Part shown: piece by piece, positions 42,493-51,504 of the stretch
How positions within the stretch are numbered: position 1 is the first letter of the stretch
How the letters are laid out: every line of letters begins with the position of its first letter
Source: Paramesorhizobium sp049065735
GTDB lineage: Bacteria; Pseudomonadota; Alphaproteobacteria; Rhizobiales; Rhizobiaceae
Assembly: GCF_049065735.1 (NCBI RefSeq)
Contig: NZ_JBAKHD010000006.1
Span: 62,001 to 126,000 of the forward strand
DNA length: 64,000 bases
Reading direction: 5' to 3'
Notes under the pieces: model-generated
The model's input: only the letters and a program-made list of their open reading frames with translations
Told to the model about the DNA's origin: nothing
Database searches by the model: none
Program-made: the position numbers and the translations under genes

Positions 42493-43818
42493 ATGACAGA
42501 CTCGGTGCTCACCCATAACGGCTCACGCGGCGCAGCCGCCGTGAAGCTGATCCTCTACAGCTTCATCGGCATTTTCTTCTTCTTCGTGCCCGTCACCATC
42601 GGCGGCAAATCGACCATCCTGCTCGACCATGCCGCAACTGCAATCGCCACCAATCTGCGGCCTCTGGCGCTGGTCTTCGTGACCGCGCTCATCGCCTATG
42701 GCGCGATTGCGCCCTTCATTCGCGGCACATGGAACAAGAACGTCACCGAAACGATCTTCTCGCTGCTGCGCGTCCTCGGCCTTGTCCTCACCGGCATGTA
42801 TCTGGCGGGCGTCGGTCCGGCGGCTATTTTCACGCCCGACATGCTGCCCTTCCTGTTCGACAAACTGGTGCTTTCCGTCGGCCTCATCGTGCCCATCGGC
42901 GGGCTGGCGCTGGCCTTCCTCATCGGCTACGGCCTTTTGGAACTCACCGGCGTTATCGTCCAGCCTATCATGCGCCCGCTTTGGCGCACGCCCGGCTGGT
43001 CGGCCATCGACGCCGTCGCGTCCTTTGTCGGCAGCTATTCGCTGGCGCTTCTCATCACCGACCGGGTCTATAAGGAGGGCAAATATACCGCGCGCGAAGC
43101 GGCAATCGTCGCCACCGGCTTTTCCACCGTCTCCGCGACATTCATGATCATCGTCGCCAAGACGCTCGGCCTGATGGGCGCGTGGAACCTCTATTTCTGG
43201 ACGACCTTCGTCGTCACCTTCATCGTCTCGGCCATCGTCGCGCGCCTCTGGCCGCTGAGCAAGATGGACCACCCCGCCGACCGTGACATGCCGCTGCCCG
43301 AGGGCAAGGGCCGCATCGCGACGGCAATCGATGCCGGTATCGAACAGGCCCAGAAAGCCCCCGGCCTTTTCTCCCTGCTCGGCGCGACCTTCCTCGACTC
43401 CTTACGCATGGCCTCGATGATCCTGCCCAGCATCATGGCAGTCGGTCTTCTGGGGCTCCTCGCCGCCAAATATACGCCCATCTTCGACATTCCCGGCTTC
43501 GCGCTCTATCCTTTCACCTGGATCGCACAGCTTGCCGAACCGATGCAGGCGGCAAGGGCGCTCGCCTCGGGCCTTGCCGAAATGTTCCTGCCGGCCATTC
43601 TGCTGAAAGACGCGGACCCGGTGCTGAAATTCGTCGCGGCGGTGGTTTCCGTCAGCCAGGTGCTGTTCCTTTCGGCTTCGATCCCCTGCATGCTGGCGAC
43701 CTCGATCCCGCTGCGGTTCCGCGACCTGATCGTGATCTGGTATATCCGCACCGCGCTCAGCATCCTGCTGACGGCTCCGGTCGCTTTCTGGGCGGCCTCC
43801 AAAGGGTGGCTCGGCTGA
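42493..43818 (+). CDS. YjiH family membrane protein (nucleoside-recognition/Gate domain)
   Basis: 441-residue integral membrane protein with roughly ten hydrophobic segments, including AAAVKLILYSFIGIFFFFVPVTIGG, the conserved IDAVASFVGSYSLALLITDRVYKEGKYTAREA and MASMILPSIMAVGLLGLL. YjiH-type proteins are common beside hut genes and are suspected histidine or urocanate carriers, but this is not established. ATG 42493 follows AAGGGGAACC. It overlaps hutD (TGATG). If it carries urocanate or histidine, the locus has two transport routes. Confidence 0.85.
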   Translation: MTDSVLTHNGSRGAAAVKLILYSFIGIFFFFVPVTIGGKSTILLDHAATAIATNLRPLALVFVTALIAYGAIAPFIRGTWNKNVTETIFSLLRVLGLVLTGMYLAGVGPAAIFTPDMLPFLFDKLVLSVGLIVPIGGLALAFLIGYGLLELTGVIVQPIMRPLWRTPGWSAIDAVASFVGSYSLALLITDRVYKEGKYTAREAAIVATGFSTVSATFMIIVAKTLGLMGAWNLYFWTTFVVTFIVSAIVARLWPLSKMDHPADRDMPLPEGKGRIATAIDAGIEQAQKAPGLFSLLGATFLDSLRMASMILPSIMAVGLLGLLAAKYTPIFDIPGFALYPFTWIAQLAEPMQAARALASGLAEMFLPAILLKDADPVLKFVAAVVSVSQVLFLSASIPCMLATSIPLRFRDLIVIWYIRTALSILLTAPVAFWAASKGWLG

Positions 43819-44399
43819 TGAGCGTCACGCTTCTGCGCGCAGCGGATTACCGCCGCATGCCCTGGAAGAATGGCGGGGGAGAGACGGTGGAGATCGCCGT
43901 CTTTCCGCCCGACGCGGGGTTATCGGACTTCGATTGGCGGATCAGCATGGCGAAGGTGGCCGGTGACGGCCCCTTTTCCATCTTCCCCGAAATCGACCGC
44001 ACGCTGTGTGTCCTCGAAGGCAATGGCATCGCGCTTGCGTTGGACGGGCAAGCGCCGGTTCGGCTCGATATCGGGTCGGAACCGCTGCTCTTTCCAGCCG
44101 ATGTCGCGGCAGAGGCCCGGCTGATAGACGGCCCGATTACCGATCTCAACGTCATGACAAGACGCGGCGGTCTTACACATGCGGTGCGGCGTGTGCATGT
44201 CGAGCATGGAACCACCATACGAGTGACAGGCACGCCGGCTCTGATTCTGTGCCATCGCGGAACCCTCCATGTGGAGGGTGGTGGAAAGACGCTACAGCTA
44301 GGCCCGCTTGATAGCCTTCTTATCGAAGACGCAAGGGACGAATCCTTGCAAATCTCCGGCACCGGCGTGGTTTTCGTTGTCAGTGTATTTAGTGTTTAG
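43818..44399 (+). CDS. hutD: HutD/Ves family protein
   Basis: 193-residue bicupin-type protein found in hut operons; in Pseudomonas HutD affects fitness on histidine, with a proposed regulatory or sensing role and no known reaction. Seen: RMPWKNGGGETVEIAVFPP, the family signature, then FDWRISMAKVAGDGPFSIFPEIDRTLCVLEGNG. The ATG at 43818 shares a base with the previous stop. Last gene of the plus arm, followed by a palindromic element. Confidence 0.88.
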   Translation: MSVTLLRAADYRRMPWKNGGGETVEIAVFPPDAGLSDFDWRISMAKVAGDGPFSIFPEIDRTLCVLEGNGIALALDGQAPVRLDIGSEPLLFPADVAAEARLIDGPITDLNVMTRRGGLTHAVRRVHVEHGTTIRVTGTPALILCHRGTLHVEGGGKTLQLGPLDSLLIEDARDESLQISGTGVVFVVSVFSV

Positions 44400-44420
44400 A
44401 CGGGAGCGTTGGCGGCAGAG

Positions 44421-44579
44421 TACCCCCCTCTGCCCTGCCGGGCATCTCCCCCACAAGGGGGAAGACTAGCCTTCATCAGTGCTTGGCACCAATCGCAAAC
44501 GTTGCAGAATAAGCTCGGAGCGTCGCGTCAGCCAATCTCCCCCTTGTGGGGGAGATGCCCGGCAGGGCAGAGGGGGGTT
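44421..44579. repeat. Palindromic intergenic element, family B, copy 2
   Basis: Near-identical arms to 17089-17247 (ACCCCCCTCTGCCCTGCCGG and complement), and a related centre with GGCACCAATC. The arms here diverge slightly (CCCCCACAAGGGGG against CCCCCTCAAGGGGG), with a compensating change on the other side, so the stem is kept. It fills the 273-bp gap between hutD and anmK, two convergent genes, and may serve as a bidirectional terminator-like structure. Confidence 0.85.
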
Positions 44580-44672
44580 GCCTCGCGATTCCGTCAAAAC
44601 ACAATCTGCCCTAAGATCCACCACCAAACAGCATCTTCCGCTGCAATATGAGCGTCCCGGCCCGCGCTTGTA

Positions 44673-45788
44673 TCACCCCGCCAGCCGCCCGCCCGTCATC
44701 GGCTCCGGTGCGCCTGTTGTGGTGGGGAAGCTGATCGGCAGGCCGCGCAGCACGCGCACGGCGAGGAAGGCGAAGCATTCGGCTTCCACTGCATCGCCGC
44801 GCCAGCCCAGCTCTTCGGCCGGGGAGACGTCCACCTTGGCCCGCTCGCGAAGCATCCGCATCAGCGTCGGGTTATGGCGTCCGCCGCCGCTGACGAACAG
44901 CCGTTGCGGGCGCTGCGGCAGGAGGTCGAGCGCTTTACCCACCGCCGAAGCGGTAAACGCCGTCAGCGTCGCCGCGCCGTCCTCAACGGTGAGACCCTCC
45001 GCCATACCAGCGCCGAAATCGAAGCGGTCGAGGGATTTGGGATAGGCGGCGGTGAGATAGGGATGTTGTAGCAGCCGGGCGAGCCGTTCCTCATCCACCT
45101 TGCCCGCCGCCGCCAGCCGGCCGTCGCGATCCATGTCGCCGAGACCGTGCGATTTCACCCAGTCATTGATCGGGGCATTGGCGGGGCCGGTGTCGAAGGC
45201 GACGAGCGTCTCCTTGCCATCGCTCCAGGTGATGTTCCCCACGCCGCCGAGATTGAGGACAGCTGCCGCTCCATCCTGCGAAACGCCTTTGAGCAGGGCC
45301 GAATGGTAGACAGCGACCAGAGGCGCGCCCTGCCCTCCCGCCCGTACATCGGCGCTGCGGAAATCATAGGCGACCTTGACGCCCAGCAGCCGCGCCATCA
45401 GCTCCCCGTCGCCCAATTGCCGGGTGGCGCCCAGCCGCCCCGGCTGCGGCGCGCGGTGCAGGACGGTCTGGCCATGGAAGCCGACAATGCCGATGTCCTC
45501 CATCCGAAGACCCGCATCCGCTGCCAATACCCGCACGGCTTGCGCCTGCGCGCGGGTCAGCGCCTCTTCCGCCTGCGCAAAGATTGCGGGTTCGGGGCCA
45601 TCGAAATTCCATTTGCGGGCCTCAGCGAGCGTCTCCTCGAGCAGATCGCGGATATCTTGCGGATAAGGCGCGAGCGTATAGAGGCCGAAGGCCTCGACCG
45701 TCTCCCCGTCGGTCTTCAACAGGGCGACGTCGATATTGCCGTCAAGCACGGTTCCCGTCATCAAGCCCACGGCCCAGATCGGCTGCAT
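44673..45788 (-). CDS. anmK: Anhydro-N-acetylmuramic acid kinase
   Basis: 371 residues. Hydrolytic ring opening and phosphorylation of 1,6-anhydro-MurNAc to MurNAc 6-phosphate, the substrate of MurQ. ASKHA-type kinase motifs: VGLMTGTVLDGNIDVAL, GFHGQTVLHRAPQ, LNLGGVGNITW, DTGPANAPINDWV and LFVSGGGRHNPTLM. Last gene of the ROK-murQ-anmK minus-strand operon; 74 bp after murQ. Confidence 0.95.
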   Translation of the reverse strand: MQPIWAVGLMTGTVLDGNIDVALLKTDGETVEAFGLYTLAPYPQDIRDLLEETLAEARKWNFDGPEPAIFAQAEEALTRAQAQAVRVLAADAGLRMEDIGIVGFHGQTVLHRAPQPGRLGATRQLGDGELMARLLGVKVAYDFRSADVRAGGQGAPLVAVYHSALLKGVSQDGAAAVLNLGGVGNITWSDGKETLVAFDTGPANAPINDWVKSHGLGDMDRDGRLAAAGKVDEERLARLLQHPYLTAAYPKSLDRFDFGAGMAEGLTVEDGAATLTAFTASAVGKALDLLPQRPQRLFVSGGGRHNPTLMRMLRERAKVDVSPAEELGWRGDAVEAECFAFLAVRVLRGLPISFPTTTGAPEPMTGGRLAG

Positions 45789-45862
45789 GCCGCCCTCCTC
45801 GGTTCGAACTCACAGGGTCACCCATAGCGGCGCCCCTAATGCCGAATATCATATTTCCGGAT

Positions 45863-46789
45863 TTATTCACGTGCTGCTTGAAGCGCCGTTCGCAGGAACC
45901 CGTCGCTTTTTGTCAGCGCCTTTTGCGCGTCTTCCATATCGAGACCGGTCAGCAGCATCAGGATCGCCAGTTTCACATTGTTGCCGGCCCTCGCCAGCCA
46001 GGCTTCCGCGAGATCAGGCGGGGAGCCGGTGGCTTCGACGATGATGCGGATGGCGCGGGCGTGGAGCTTTTCATTGCTGATCGACAGATCGACCATCAGA
46101 TTCTCATAAACCTTGCCGAGGCGGATCATGCTGGCGGTCGAGAGCATGTTGAGCACGAGCTTCTGGGCCGTGCCGGATTTGAGCCTTGTGGAACCAGTCA
46201 GCACCTCCGGCCCCACGACAGGGCAAATGGCGGTATCGGCCATGGCCGCGAGAATGCAGGATGGGTTGCAGGTGAGCGCCACGGTGACGGCGCCGATGGA
46301 TTTGGCATAGTCGAGCGCGCCGGCCGCATAGGGTGTGCGTCCGCTGGCGGCGATGCCCACCACCACATCCCTTGATGTCAGCGAAACGGCCTCCAGATCG
46401 CGCCGTCCCGCCTCGGCATCATCCTCCGCGCCCTCCACGGCCCGCATGACCGCCTTCGGCCCCCCGGCTATGATGCCGATCACCATATCCTCAGGAACGG
46501 AAAAGGTGGGCGGGCATTCCGATGCGTCCAGAATCCCAAGGCGCGCGCTCGTTCCGGCGCCGATATAGATCAGCCGCCCGCCCTGCCGGAACGCGCAAAC
46601 GATTTCCTCCACAGCGCGGGCGATCTGCGGAATAACCTTTGCCACCGCAGCCGGGACGCGTTGATCCTCGGCATTCATCAACCGCAGAATATCCTCGGTG
46701 GGTAGAACATCGATCGCCATCGATTTCGGATTGCGCGCTTCCGAAACCAATTGATCCAGCTCTGCAATCAGGTGGCGCTGCGAAGACAT
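45863..46789 (-). CDS. murQ: N-acetylmuramic acid 6-phosphate etherase
   Basis: 308-residue SIS-domain enzyme that removes the lactyl ether from MurNAc 6-phosphate, giving GlcNAc 6-phosphate and D-lactate. Seen: NPKSMAIDVLPTEDILRLMN, RLIYIGAGTSARLGILDASECPPTF, VVVGIAASGRTPYAAGAL and TRLKSGTAQKLVLNMLSTASMIRLG. ATG 46789 is used because the MurQ N-terminus starts here; a longer reading adds 17 unlikely residues. Together with AnmK it recycles wall-derived anhydro sugars. Confidence 0.94.
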   Translation of the reverse strand: MSSQRHLIAELDQLVSEARNPKSMAIDVLPTEDILRLMNAEDQRVPAAVAKVIPQIARAVEEIVCAFRQGGRLIYIGAGTSARLGILDASECPPTFSVPEDMVIGIIAGGPKAVMRAVEGAEDDAEAGRRDLEAVSLTSRDVVVGIAASGRTPYAAGALDYAKSIGAVTVALTCNPSCILAAMADTAICPVVGPEVLTGSTRLKSGTAQKLVLNMLSTASMIRLGKVYENLMVDLSISNEKLHARAIRIIVEATGSPPDLAEAWLARAGNNVKLAILMLLTGLDMEDAQKALTKSDGFLRTALQAARE

Positions 46790-46868
46790 GCGGGTCTCAT
46801 TTTCCGTTAGGTCTGGCGACCATATATGGGCATTCGCCAAATCCGGCTCAATGAGGGGTGATATTGCT

Positions 46869-48077
46869 TCAAGTTTCCGCGTTGGTATCCAGTTTCGGCG
46901 TCATCGCCTCCAGCATGGGCAGCGAAGCGGCGCCGAGCGATGCCGTATACTGGCCGGTCTGCCCGCGGATCACCCGCGGCAGGGCGCGGGCGCGGCGCCC
47001 GGCAACCGAGATCGGCAGGCTGCCCATGCTGCGGATCAGATCGTCGATGATCGCATCGGGCAATATGCCGCCGAGAATGATGGTTTCGGGGTCGAGAATG
47101 TTTTCGATCATCGCAATCATCGGCGCCAGATGATCGGCGGCGTCCTGCAGCCACTCCATCAGGACGGGATTGCGCGCGGCATGGAGTTTTTCAAGCGTGG
47201 CGAAATCCGTATCCGCGACGCCCGACGCATGAAGCTTTTCGCGCAGGGCATGGACGGAGGCATAAGTCTCAAGACAGCCGTTCTGGCCGCAGGCACATCT
47301 GTTACCGTTCGGTGTGATGACGATATGGCCGATTTCGCCCGCATTACCGAAAGCCCCGCGATAGGGCGCGCCGTCCTGGATCATACCGAGGCCGATACCC
47401 GCGCCGAAATAGATCATGGCAAAATTCGATACCGCGTGGCCGGCCCCGAACAGACGCTCGCCCACCGCTGCTGCGTTCGCATCGTTCTCCACGAGGACCG
47501 GCTCGCCGCAGGCCTCGCTCAAGACCGCCGCCGCATCAAGGCCGGACCAGCCGGGCAAGGTGGTGGGGCCGACCGAACTCATGCCCTCAATGTCGAACGG
47601 ACCGGGCATGACCACCCCGATGCCGAGCAGACGCGCTGGAAAGGCCGTCTTTGCCGCGTCGACTTCCGCGCGCAGTTGCGCCGAGAGCTTTTCCGGACTG
47701 ACATCGTGGACAGGGCGTACGTGCTGCTTGCGCGGCGTGCCGGCAAGGTCGAGCACGGTGGTTACCATATGCGTCGATCCCATCTCCACGCCGATGGTGA
47801 TCGCACCGTCCGGATTGACCGCGAACTGGATCGGCGGCTGCCCTCGCCCGGTTTTGAGCCGCCCCAGCTGCATCAGCATATTTTCCGCAACCAGCTCATC
47901 CACGATATTGGCGATGGCCTGTGCCGTGAGATGGGTCAGGCGGGCAATATGCATGCGGCCCAGCGGCCCGTGACGGCGCACGACATCCAGCACCACACGC
48001 CGGTTATGATCCCGGATTCGCTCAGGATTCTTGCCTAGCGTCACGGCTTGCGGCGTGCTTGCCGAGTGTTGATTCAT
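46869..48077 (-). CDS. ROK family transcriptional regulator (NagC/Mlc-like)
   Basis: 402 residues. N-terminal winged HTH (IRDHNRRVVLDVVRRHGPLGRM, then LTAQAIANIVDELVAENM) fused to a ROK sugar-binding domain with the zinc motif CACGQNGCLETYAS and the H-motif GEIGHIVI. ATG 48077 follows GGAGGA. First gene of the murQ-anmK operon and divergent from the sugar ABC operon at 48369, so it probably controls both, with an amino-sugar or sugar-phosphate effector. Also a possible ROK kinase remnant, but the HTH argues for regulation. Confidence 0.9.
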   Translation of the reverse strand: MNQHSASTPQAVTLGKNPERIRDHNRRVVLDVVRRHGPLGRMHIARLTHLTAQAIANIVDELVAENMLMQLGRLKTGRGQPPIQFAVNPDGAITIGVEMGSTHMVTTVLDLAGTPRKQHVRPVHDVSPEKLSAQLRAEVDAAKTAFPARLLGIGVVMPGPFDIEGMSSVGPTTLPGWSGLDAAAVLSEACGEPVLVENDANAAAVGERLFGAGHAVSNFAMIYFGAGIGLGMIQDGAPYRGAFGNAGEIGHIVITPNGNRCACGQNGCLETYASVHALREKLHASGVADTDFATLEKLHAARNPVLMEWLQDAADHLAPMIAMIENILDPETIILGGILPDAIIDDLIRSMGSLPISVAGRRARALPRVIRGQTGQYTASLGAASLPMLEAMTPKLDTNAET

Positions 48078-48368
48078 GCGTCCTCCAAGTCTGCCGCGAT
48101 CGATAGCGCCGGACAAATTTAACAGCAATATATTAATTCAACTAAATTATCTTATTGACAAAAGCCCCGCAAAATTGAACCGTATAGGTGGGCGGCAAAG
48201 CTGCCCTGGCTTCAAGGCGGGCAGAGAACCCCGCATGGGGCGAACTTCGGGCGCTGCGCAGGGGACGCGCGGCATATGGTGGAATTGGCGGGCGGCTTGG
48301 CGCCGCTGTGGGCCGGACCCAACAACCGCATTGCAAGCCGGTTGGGCGGGGCATCAAGGGAGGTTTTT
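48078..48368. promoter_or_regulatory. Divergent control region of ROK-murQ-anmK and the sugar ABC operon
   Basis: A clearly AT-rich stretch at about 48116-48180 stands out from GC-rich surroundings and should hold both promoters and the ROK operator. A TTGACA occurs at 48155-48160 on the plus strand but a well-spaced -10 was not found. GGGAGG lies 5 bp before the 48369 start. No gene seen. Confidence 0.5.
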
Positions 48369-49616
48369 ATGCGTAAGCTGTTATTGGCAGGTCTGGTCGC
48401 CGGGTTGAGCGCGTTTGCGATCAATGCCGCCAAGGCCGTTGAAATCGAATATTGGCAATATGTCTTCGAATCGCGCGTCAAGGCGATGGACAAGCTCATC
48501 GCGAATTTCGAGAAGGACAATCCCGATATCAAGGTCAAGCAGGTCACCTTCCCCTATGACGACTATCAGACGCGCGTGATTGCCGCCAAGATGGCGGGCA
48601 AAAGCCCGGATGTGATGCAGCTTTTTTATGGCTGGCTCGACAAGTTTGTGACCGGCGGTATTCTGCAGCCGCTGCCGCAGGACGTTTTCCCGCACGACAA
48701 GATCGAGAGCGAGTTCTTCCCGATCGTTTCGGCGATGAAGCGCGGCGATGACTATTACGGCCTGCCGACCGCCGTCCGCTCGCTGGGCCTCTTCTATAAC
48801 AAGAAGCTGTTCGCTGAAGCCGGGCTCGACCCCAACAATCCGCCGCACACGCTGGATGAAATGGTGAAAGCCGCCGAGAAGACGACGAAGCGCGATGCTT
48901 CCGGCAATCTTCTGGCTGAGGGCATCACGCTCGATATGCCCGGACAGGACCAGCATTGGTGGCGCGAGGTTCTGGTGCGCCAGTTCGGCGGCCAGCCTTA
49001 TACCGACAATGACCGCAAGGTCGCCTATGACGACGCAGCCGGCGAAAAGGCGCTCGCCTTCTATACCGGCCTTCAGACCGAGCATAAGGTCGGAGAGGTC
49101 AAGTTCATGGATGAAGGCCAGGCGGCGTTCCGCGCCGGCAGGGCTGCCATGACGGTCGACGGCACCTTCCGCCTCGCCTCGTTCCGCACCATCAAGGATT
49201 TCGAGTGGGGCGTGACGGAGCTTCCGGCCAATGCCGAGGGCGTGCGTTCCAACTATGCGAGCTACTTCGCCAATGGCATCAGCGCCAAGACGAGCGGCGA
49301 GAAGCTGGAAGCGGCGAAAAAGTTCCTGAACTACATCACCTCGCCGGAAGCCATGGAAATCTGGCTGAAGGAAGCCGGTGAACTGCCCGCCCGCCGCTCC
49401 GCCGCGCTGACCAAAGAAAACCTTGCCGATCCCATTTTCGGCCCCTTCCTCAAGGGTCTCGAATATGCGCACACCACCCGCTTCGTCGATGAACTGAAGC
49501 AGCGCCAGATCGCGGTCGATATGGTCAACCGCGTCATTCTTGAGAAGCAGCCGGTTAAGGAATCCCTCGATCAGGCGGCCAAGGCCGAGCAGGAAGTGCT
49601 CGACGCGGCCAAGTAA
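48369..49616 (+). CDS. CUT1 sugar ABC transporter substrate-binding protein
   Basis: 415-residue family 1 solute-binding protein. Signal peptide MRKLLLAGLVAGLSAFAINAAKA; then YWQYVFESRVKAMDKLIANFEKDNPDIKVKQVTF and QHWWREVLVRQFGGQPY. Ligand unknown; the operon neighbours (ArgH-like lyase, PfkB kinase) and the divergent murQ-anmK-ROK genes suggest a modified sugar or amino sugar. Followed by a 10-bp stem hairpin before the permeases. Confidence 0.9.
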   Translation: MRKLLLAGLVAGLSAFAINAAKAVEIEYWQYVFESRVKAMDKLIANFEKDNPDIKVKQVTFPYDDYQTRVIAAKMAGKSPDVMQLFYGWLDKFVTGGILQPLPQDVFPHDKIESEFFPIVSAMKRGDDYYGLPTAVRSLGLFYNKKLFAEAGLDPNNPPHTLDEMVKAAEKTTKRDASGNLLAEGITLDMPGQDQHWWREVLVRQFGGQPYTDNDRKVAYDDAAGEKALAFYTGLQTEHKVGEVKFMDEGQAAFRAGRAAMTVDGTFRLASFRTIKDFEWGVTELPANAEGVRSNYASYFANGISAKTSGEKLEAAKKFLNYITSPEAMEIWLKEAGELPARRSAALTKENLADPIFGPFLKGLEYAHTTRFVDELKQRQIAVDMVNRVILEKQPVKESLDQAAKAEQEVLDAAK

Positions 49617-49631
49617 GGCGATCACGCAAAA

Positions 49632-49655
49632 GCGAAGCGGCGGCGGCCGCTTCGC
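49632..49655 (+). other. Intercistronic hairpin after the CUT1 binding-protein gene
   Basis: Perfect arms GCGAAGCGGC/GCCGCTTCGC with a GGCG loop, 15 bp after the stop codon. No T run. It probably protects the binding-protein message. Confidence 0.6.
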
Positions 49656-49708
49656 CTGTCCCTGCCTGCTACGGTACGGCATGTTCCGTCGCCGAAAGGT
49701 TTTGTAAT

Positions 49709-50653
49709 ATGACAATGACGGCTGAAACAGGCGGTGTGGCGAACGGACCTTCGGGCAATCGCCTCACGGGTCGCCTTTCTATGCGCACAAGACAGCTGAT
49801 CTGGGTGTGGACCTTCCTCGCCCTGCCGATCCTGTTCTATTCGGTCATCCGCTTTTATCCGACGGTGGAAGCCTTCTGGCTTTCCTTTACCGATTGGGAC
49901 CTGATGAACCCGCCGAAATTCATCGGCCTTGCCAATTACCAGAAACTTTTCGCCGATCCCGAATTCTGGAAGGTGTTCAAGAACACCTTCACCTATCTGC
50001 TGGTGGGCACGCCGATCAGCCTCGTCCTGGCATTTACGATCGCGTATTTTCTGGATCGCGTGCGGTTCATGCACGGCCTCATCCGCGCGCTCTATTTCCT
50101 GCCCTACCTCACCACGGCTGCGGCCATGGCATGGGTGTGGCGATGGTTCTATCAGCCCGCGCCCATCGGCGTCATCAACAATATCCTGAGCGCGCTCGGC
50201 CTGCCGCAACAGGGCTTTCTGCGCTCGGTGGATCAGGCGCTCTATTCGATCATGGCAACATCCATCTGGGCGGGCCTCGGCTTCCAGATCATCATCTTCA
50301 TGGCGGGCCTGCGCGCCATTCCCAACACCTTCTACGAAGCCGCCCGCATCGATGGCCTCGGCGAATGGGCGATCCTGCGCAAGATCACCATTCCGCTCTT
50401 GAAGCCTACCACCGTCTTCCTCGTCGTCTTCTCCTCCATCGGCTTCCTGCGCATCTTCGACCAGGTCTACAACATGACGACCCTCGATCCGGGCGGCCCC
50501 CTCGGCTCGACTAAGCCGCTGGTGCTGATGATTTACCAGACGGCCTTCTCCTCCTACGCGATGGGCTATGCGGCTGCGCAAACCGTCGTTCTCTTCATCA
50601 TCCTGCTTTGCGTTTCGCTGTTGCAGCTCTGGATCTTAAGGGAAAAGAAATGA
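49709..50653 (+). CDS. CUT1 sugar ABC transporter permease (MalF-like)
   Basis: 314 residues, six helices, N-terminal cytosolic tail of about 30 residues before LIWVWTFLALPILFYSVIRFYP. EAA loop FYEAARIDGLGEWAILRKITIP. It overlaps the next permease by four bases (ATGA). ATG 49709 with AAAGG upstream; a second ATG two codons on is equally possible. Confidence 0.9.
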   Translation: MTMTAETGGVANGPSGNRLTGRLSMRTRQLIWVWTFLALPILFYSVIRFYPTVEAFWLSFTDWDLMNPPKFIGLANYQKLFADPEFWKVFKNTFTYLLVGTPISLVLAFTIAYFLDRVRFMHGLIRALYFLPYLTTAAAMAWVWRWFYQPAPIGVINNILSALGLPQQGFLRSVDQALYSIMATSIWAGLGFQIIIFMAGLRAIPNTFYEAARIDGLGEWAILRKITIPLLKPTTVFLVVFSSIGFLRIFDQVYNMTTLDPGGPLGSTKPLVLMIYQTAFSSYAMGYAAAQTVVLFIILLCVSLLQLWILREKK

Positions 50654-51501
50654 CAGCGCCCGCTCAAATGAAGCCCCTGCCGTTCCAGAACCTGCGGCCC
50701 GGCCGTATCGTGACATGGACGCTGCTCTTTATCGGCGGCCTCATCATGATCACGCCGCTGGCCTTCATGTTCTCGACTTCGCTGAAGACAGCGGGGCAGG
50801 TCTACGATCTGCGCCTGATCCCGGCCGAGCCGACGCTGCAGAACTATATCACCATCCTCGCCGATGGGCGTTTCGTGCGCTGGTTCCTGAATTCGATGAT
50901 CGTCGCCGTGGTGGTCACGCTGTCCAACGTCTTCTTCGACAGCCTTGTCGGCTACACGCTGGCGAAATTCCACTTCCGCGGGCGCTATTTCATCTTTCTC
51001 GCCATCCTGTCCACGCTGATGATCCCCACCGAAATGCTCGTCATCCCCTGGTATCTGATGTCAAGCAAGCTCGGCTGGCTGGACAGCTATTGGGGCATCA
51101 TGTTCCCCGGCATGATGACCGCCTTCGGCACGTTCCTGATGAAGCAGTTCTTCGAGGGCGTTCCGAACGACTTCCTGGAAGCGGCCCGCGTCGATGGCCT
51201 CAACGAGTTCCAGATCTGGTGGAAAGTGGCGATGCCGCTGGTGACGCCTGCACTCTCGGCGCTTGCGATCTTCACCTTCCTCGGCAACTGGACCGCCTTC
51301 TTCTGGCCGCTGATCGTCGCCACCAGCCCGGAGCTTTATACGCTGCCGGTCGGGCTTTCGAGTTTCGCCGTCGAGCAGTCCATCCAGTGGGAAATGATCA
51401 TGACGGGCGCGGCCATCGCCACGCTGCCCACGCTCCTCGTCTTCATTCTTCTCCAGCGTTACATCGTGCGCGGTGTCATGCTCGCAGGCCTCAAGGGTTG
51501 A
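50650..51501 (+). CDS. CUT1 sugar ABC transporter permease (MalG-like)
   Basis: 283 residues, about six helices. EAA loop FLEAARVDGLNEFQIWWKVAMP. ATG 50650 overlaps the previous stop. Partner of the MalF-like protein. Confidence 0.9.
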   Translation: MTAPAQMKPLPFQNLRPGRIVTWTLLFIGGLIMITPLAFMFSTSLKTAGQVYDLRLIPAEPTLQNYITILADGRFVRWFLNSMIVAVVVTLSNVFFDSLVGYTLAKFHFRGRYFIFLAILSTLMIPTEMLVIPWYLMSSKLGWLDSYWGIMFPGMMTAFGTFLMKQFFEGVPNDFLEAARVDGLNEFQIWWKVAMPLVTPALSALAIFTFLGNWTAFFWPLIVATSPELYTLPVGLSSFAVEQSIQWEMIMTGAAIATLPTLLVFILLQRYIVRGVMLAGLKG

Positions 51502-51504
51502 ACC

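Noticed and set aside
48155..48182. TTGACA-based promoter for the CUT1 operon
   Set aside because: A TTGACA is present, but no -10 lies at 16-18 bp; I could not support a precise promoter.
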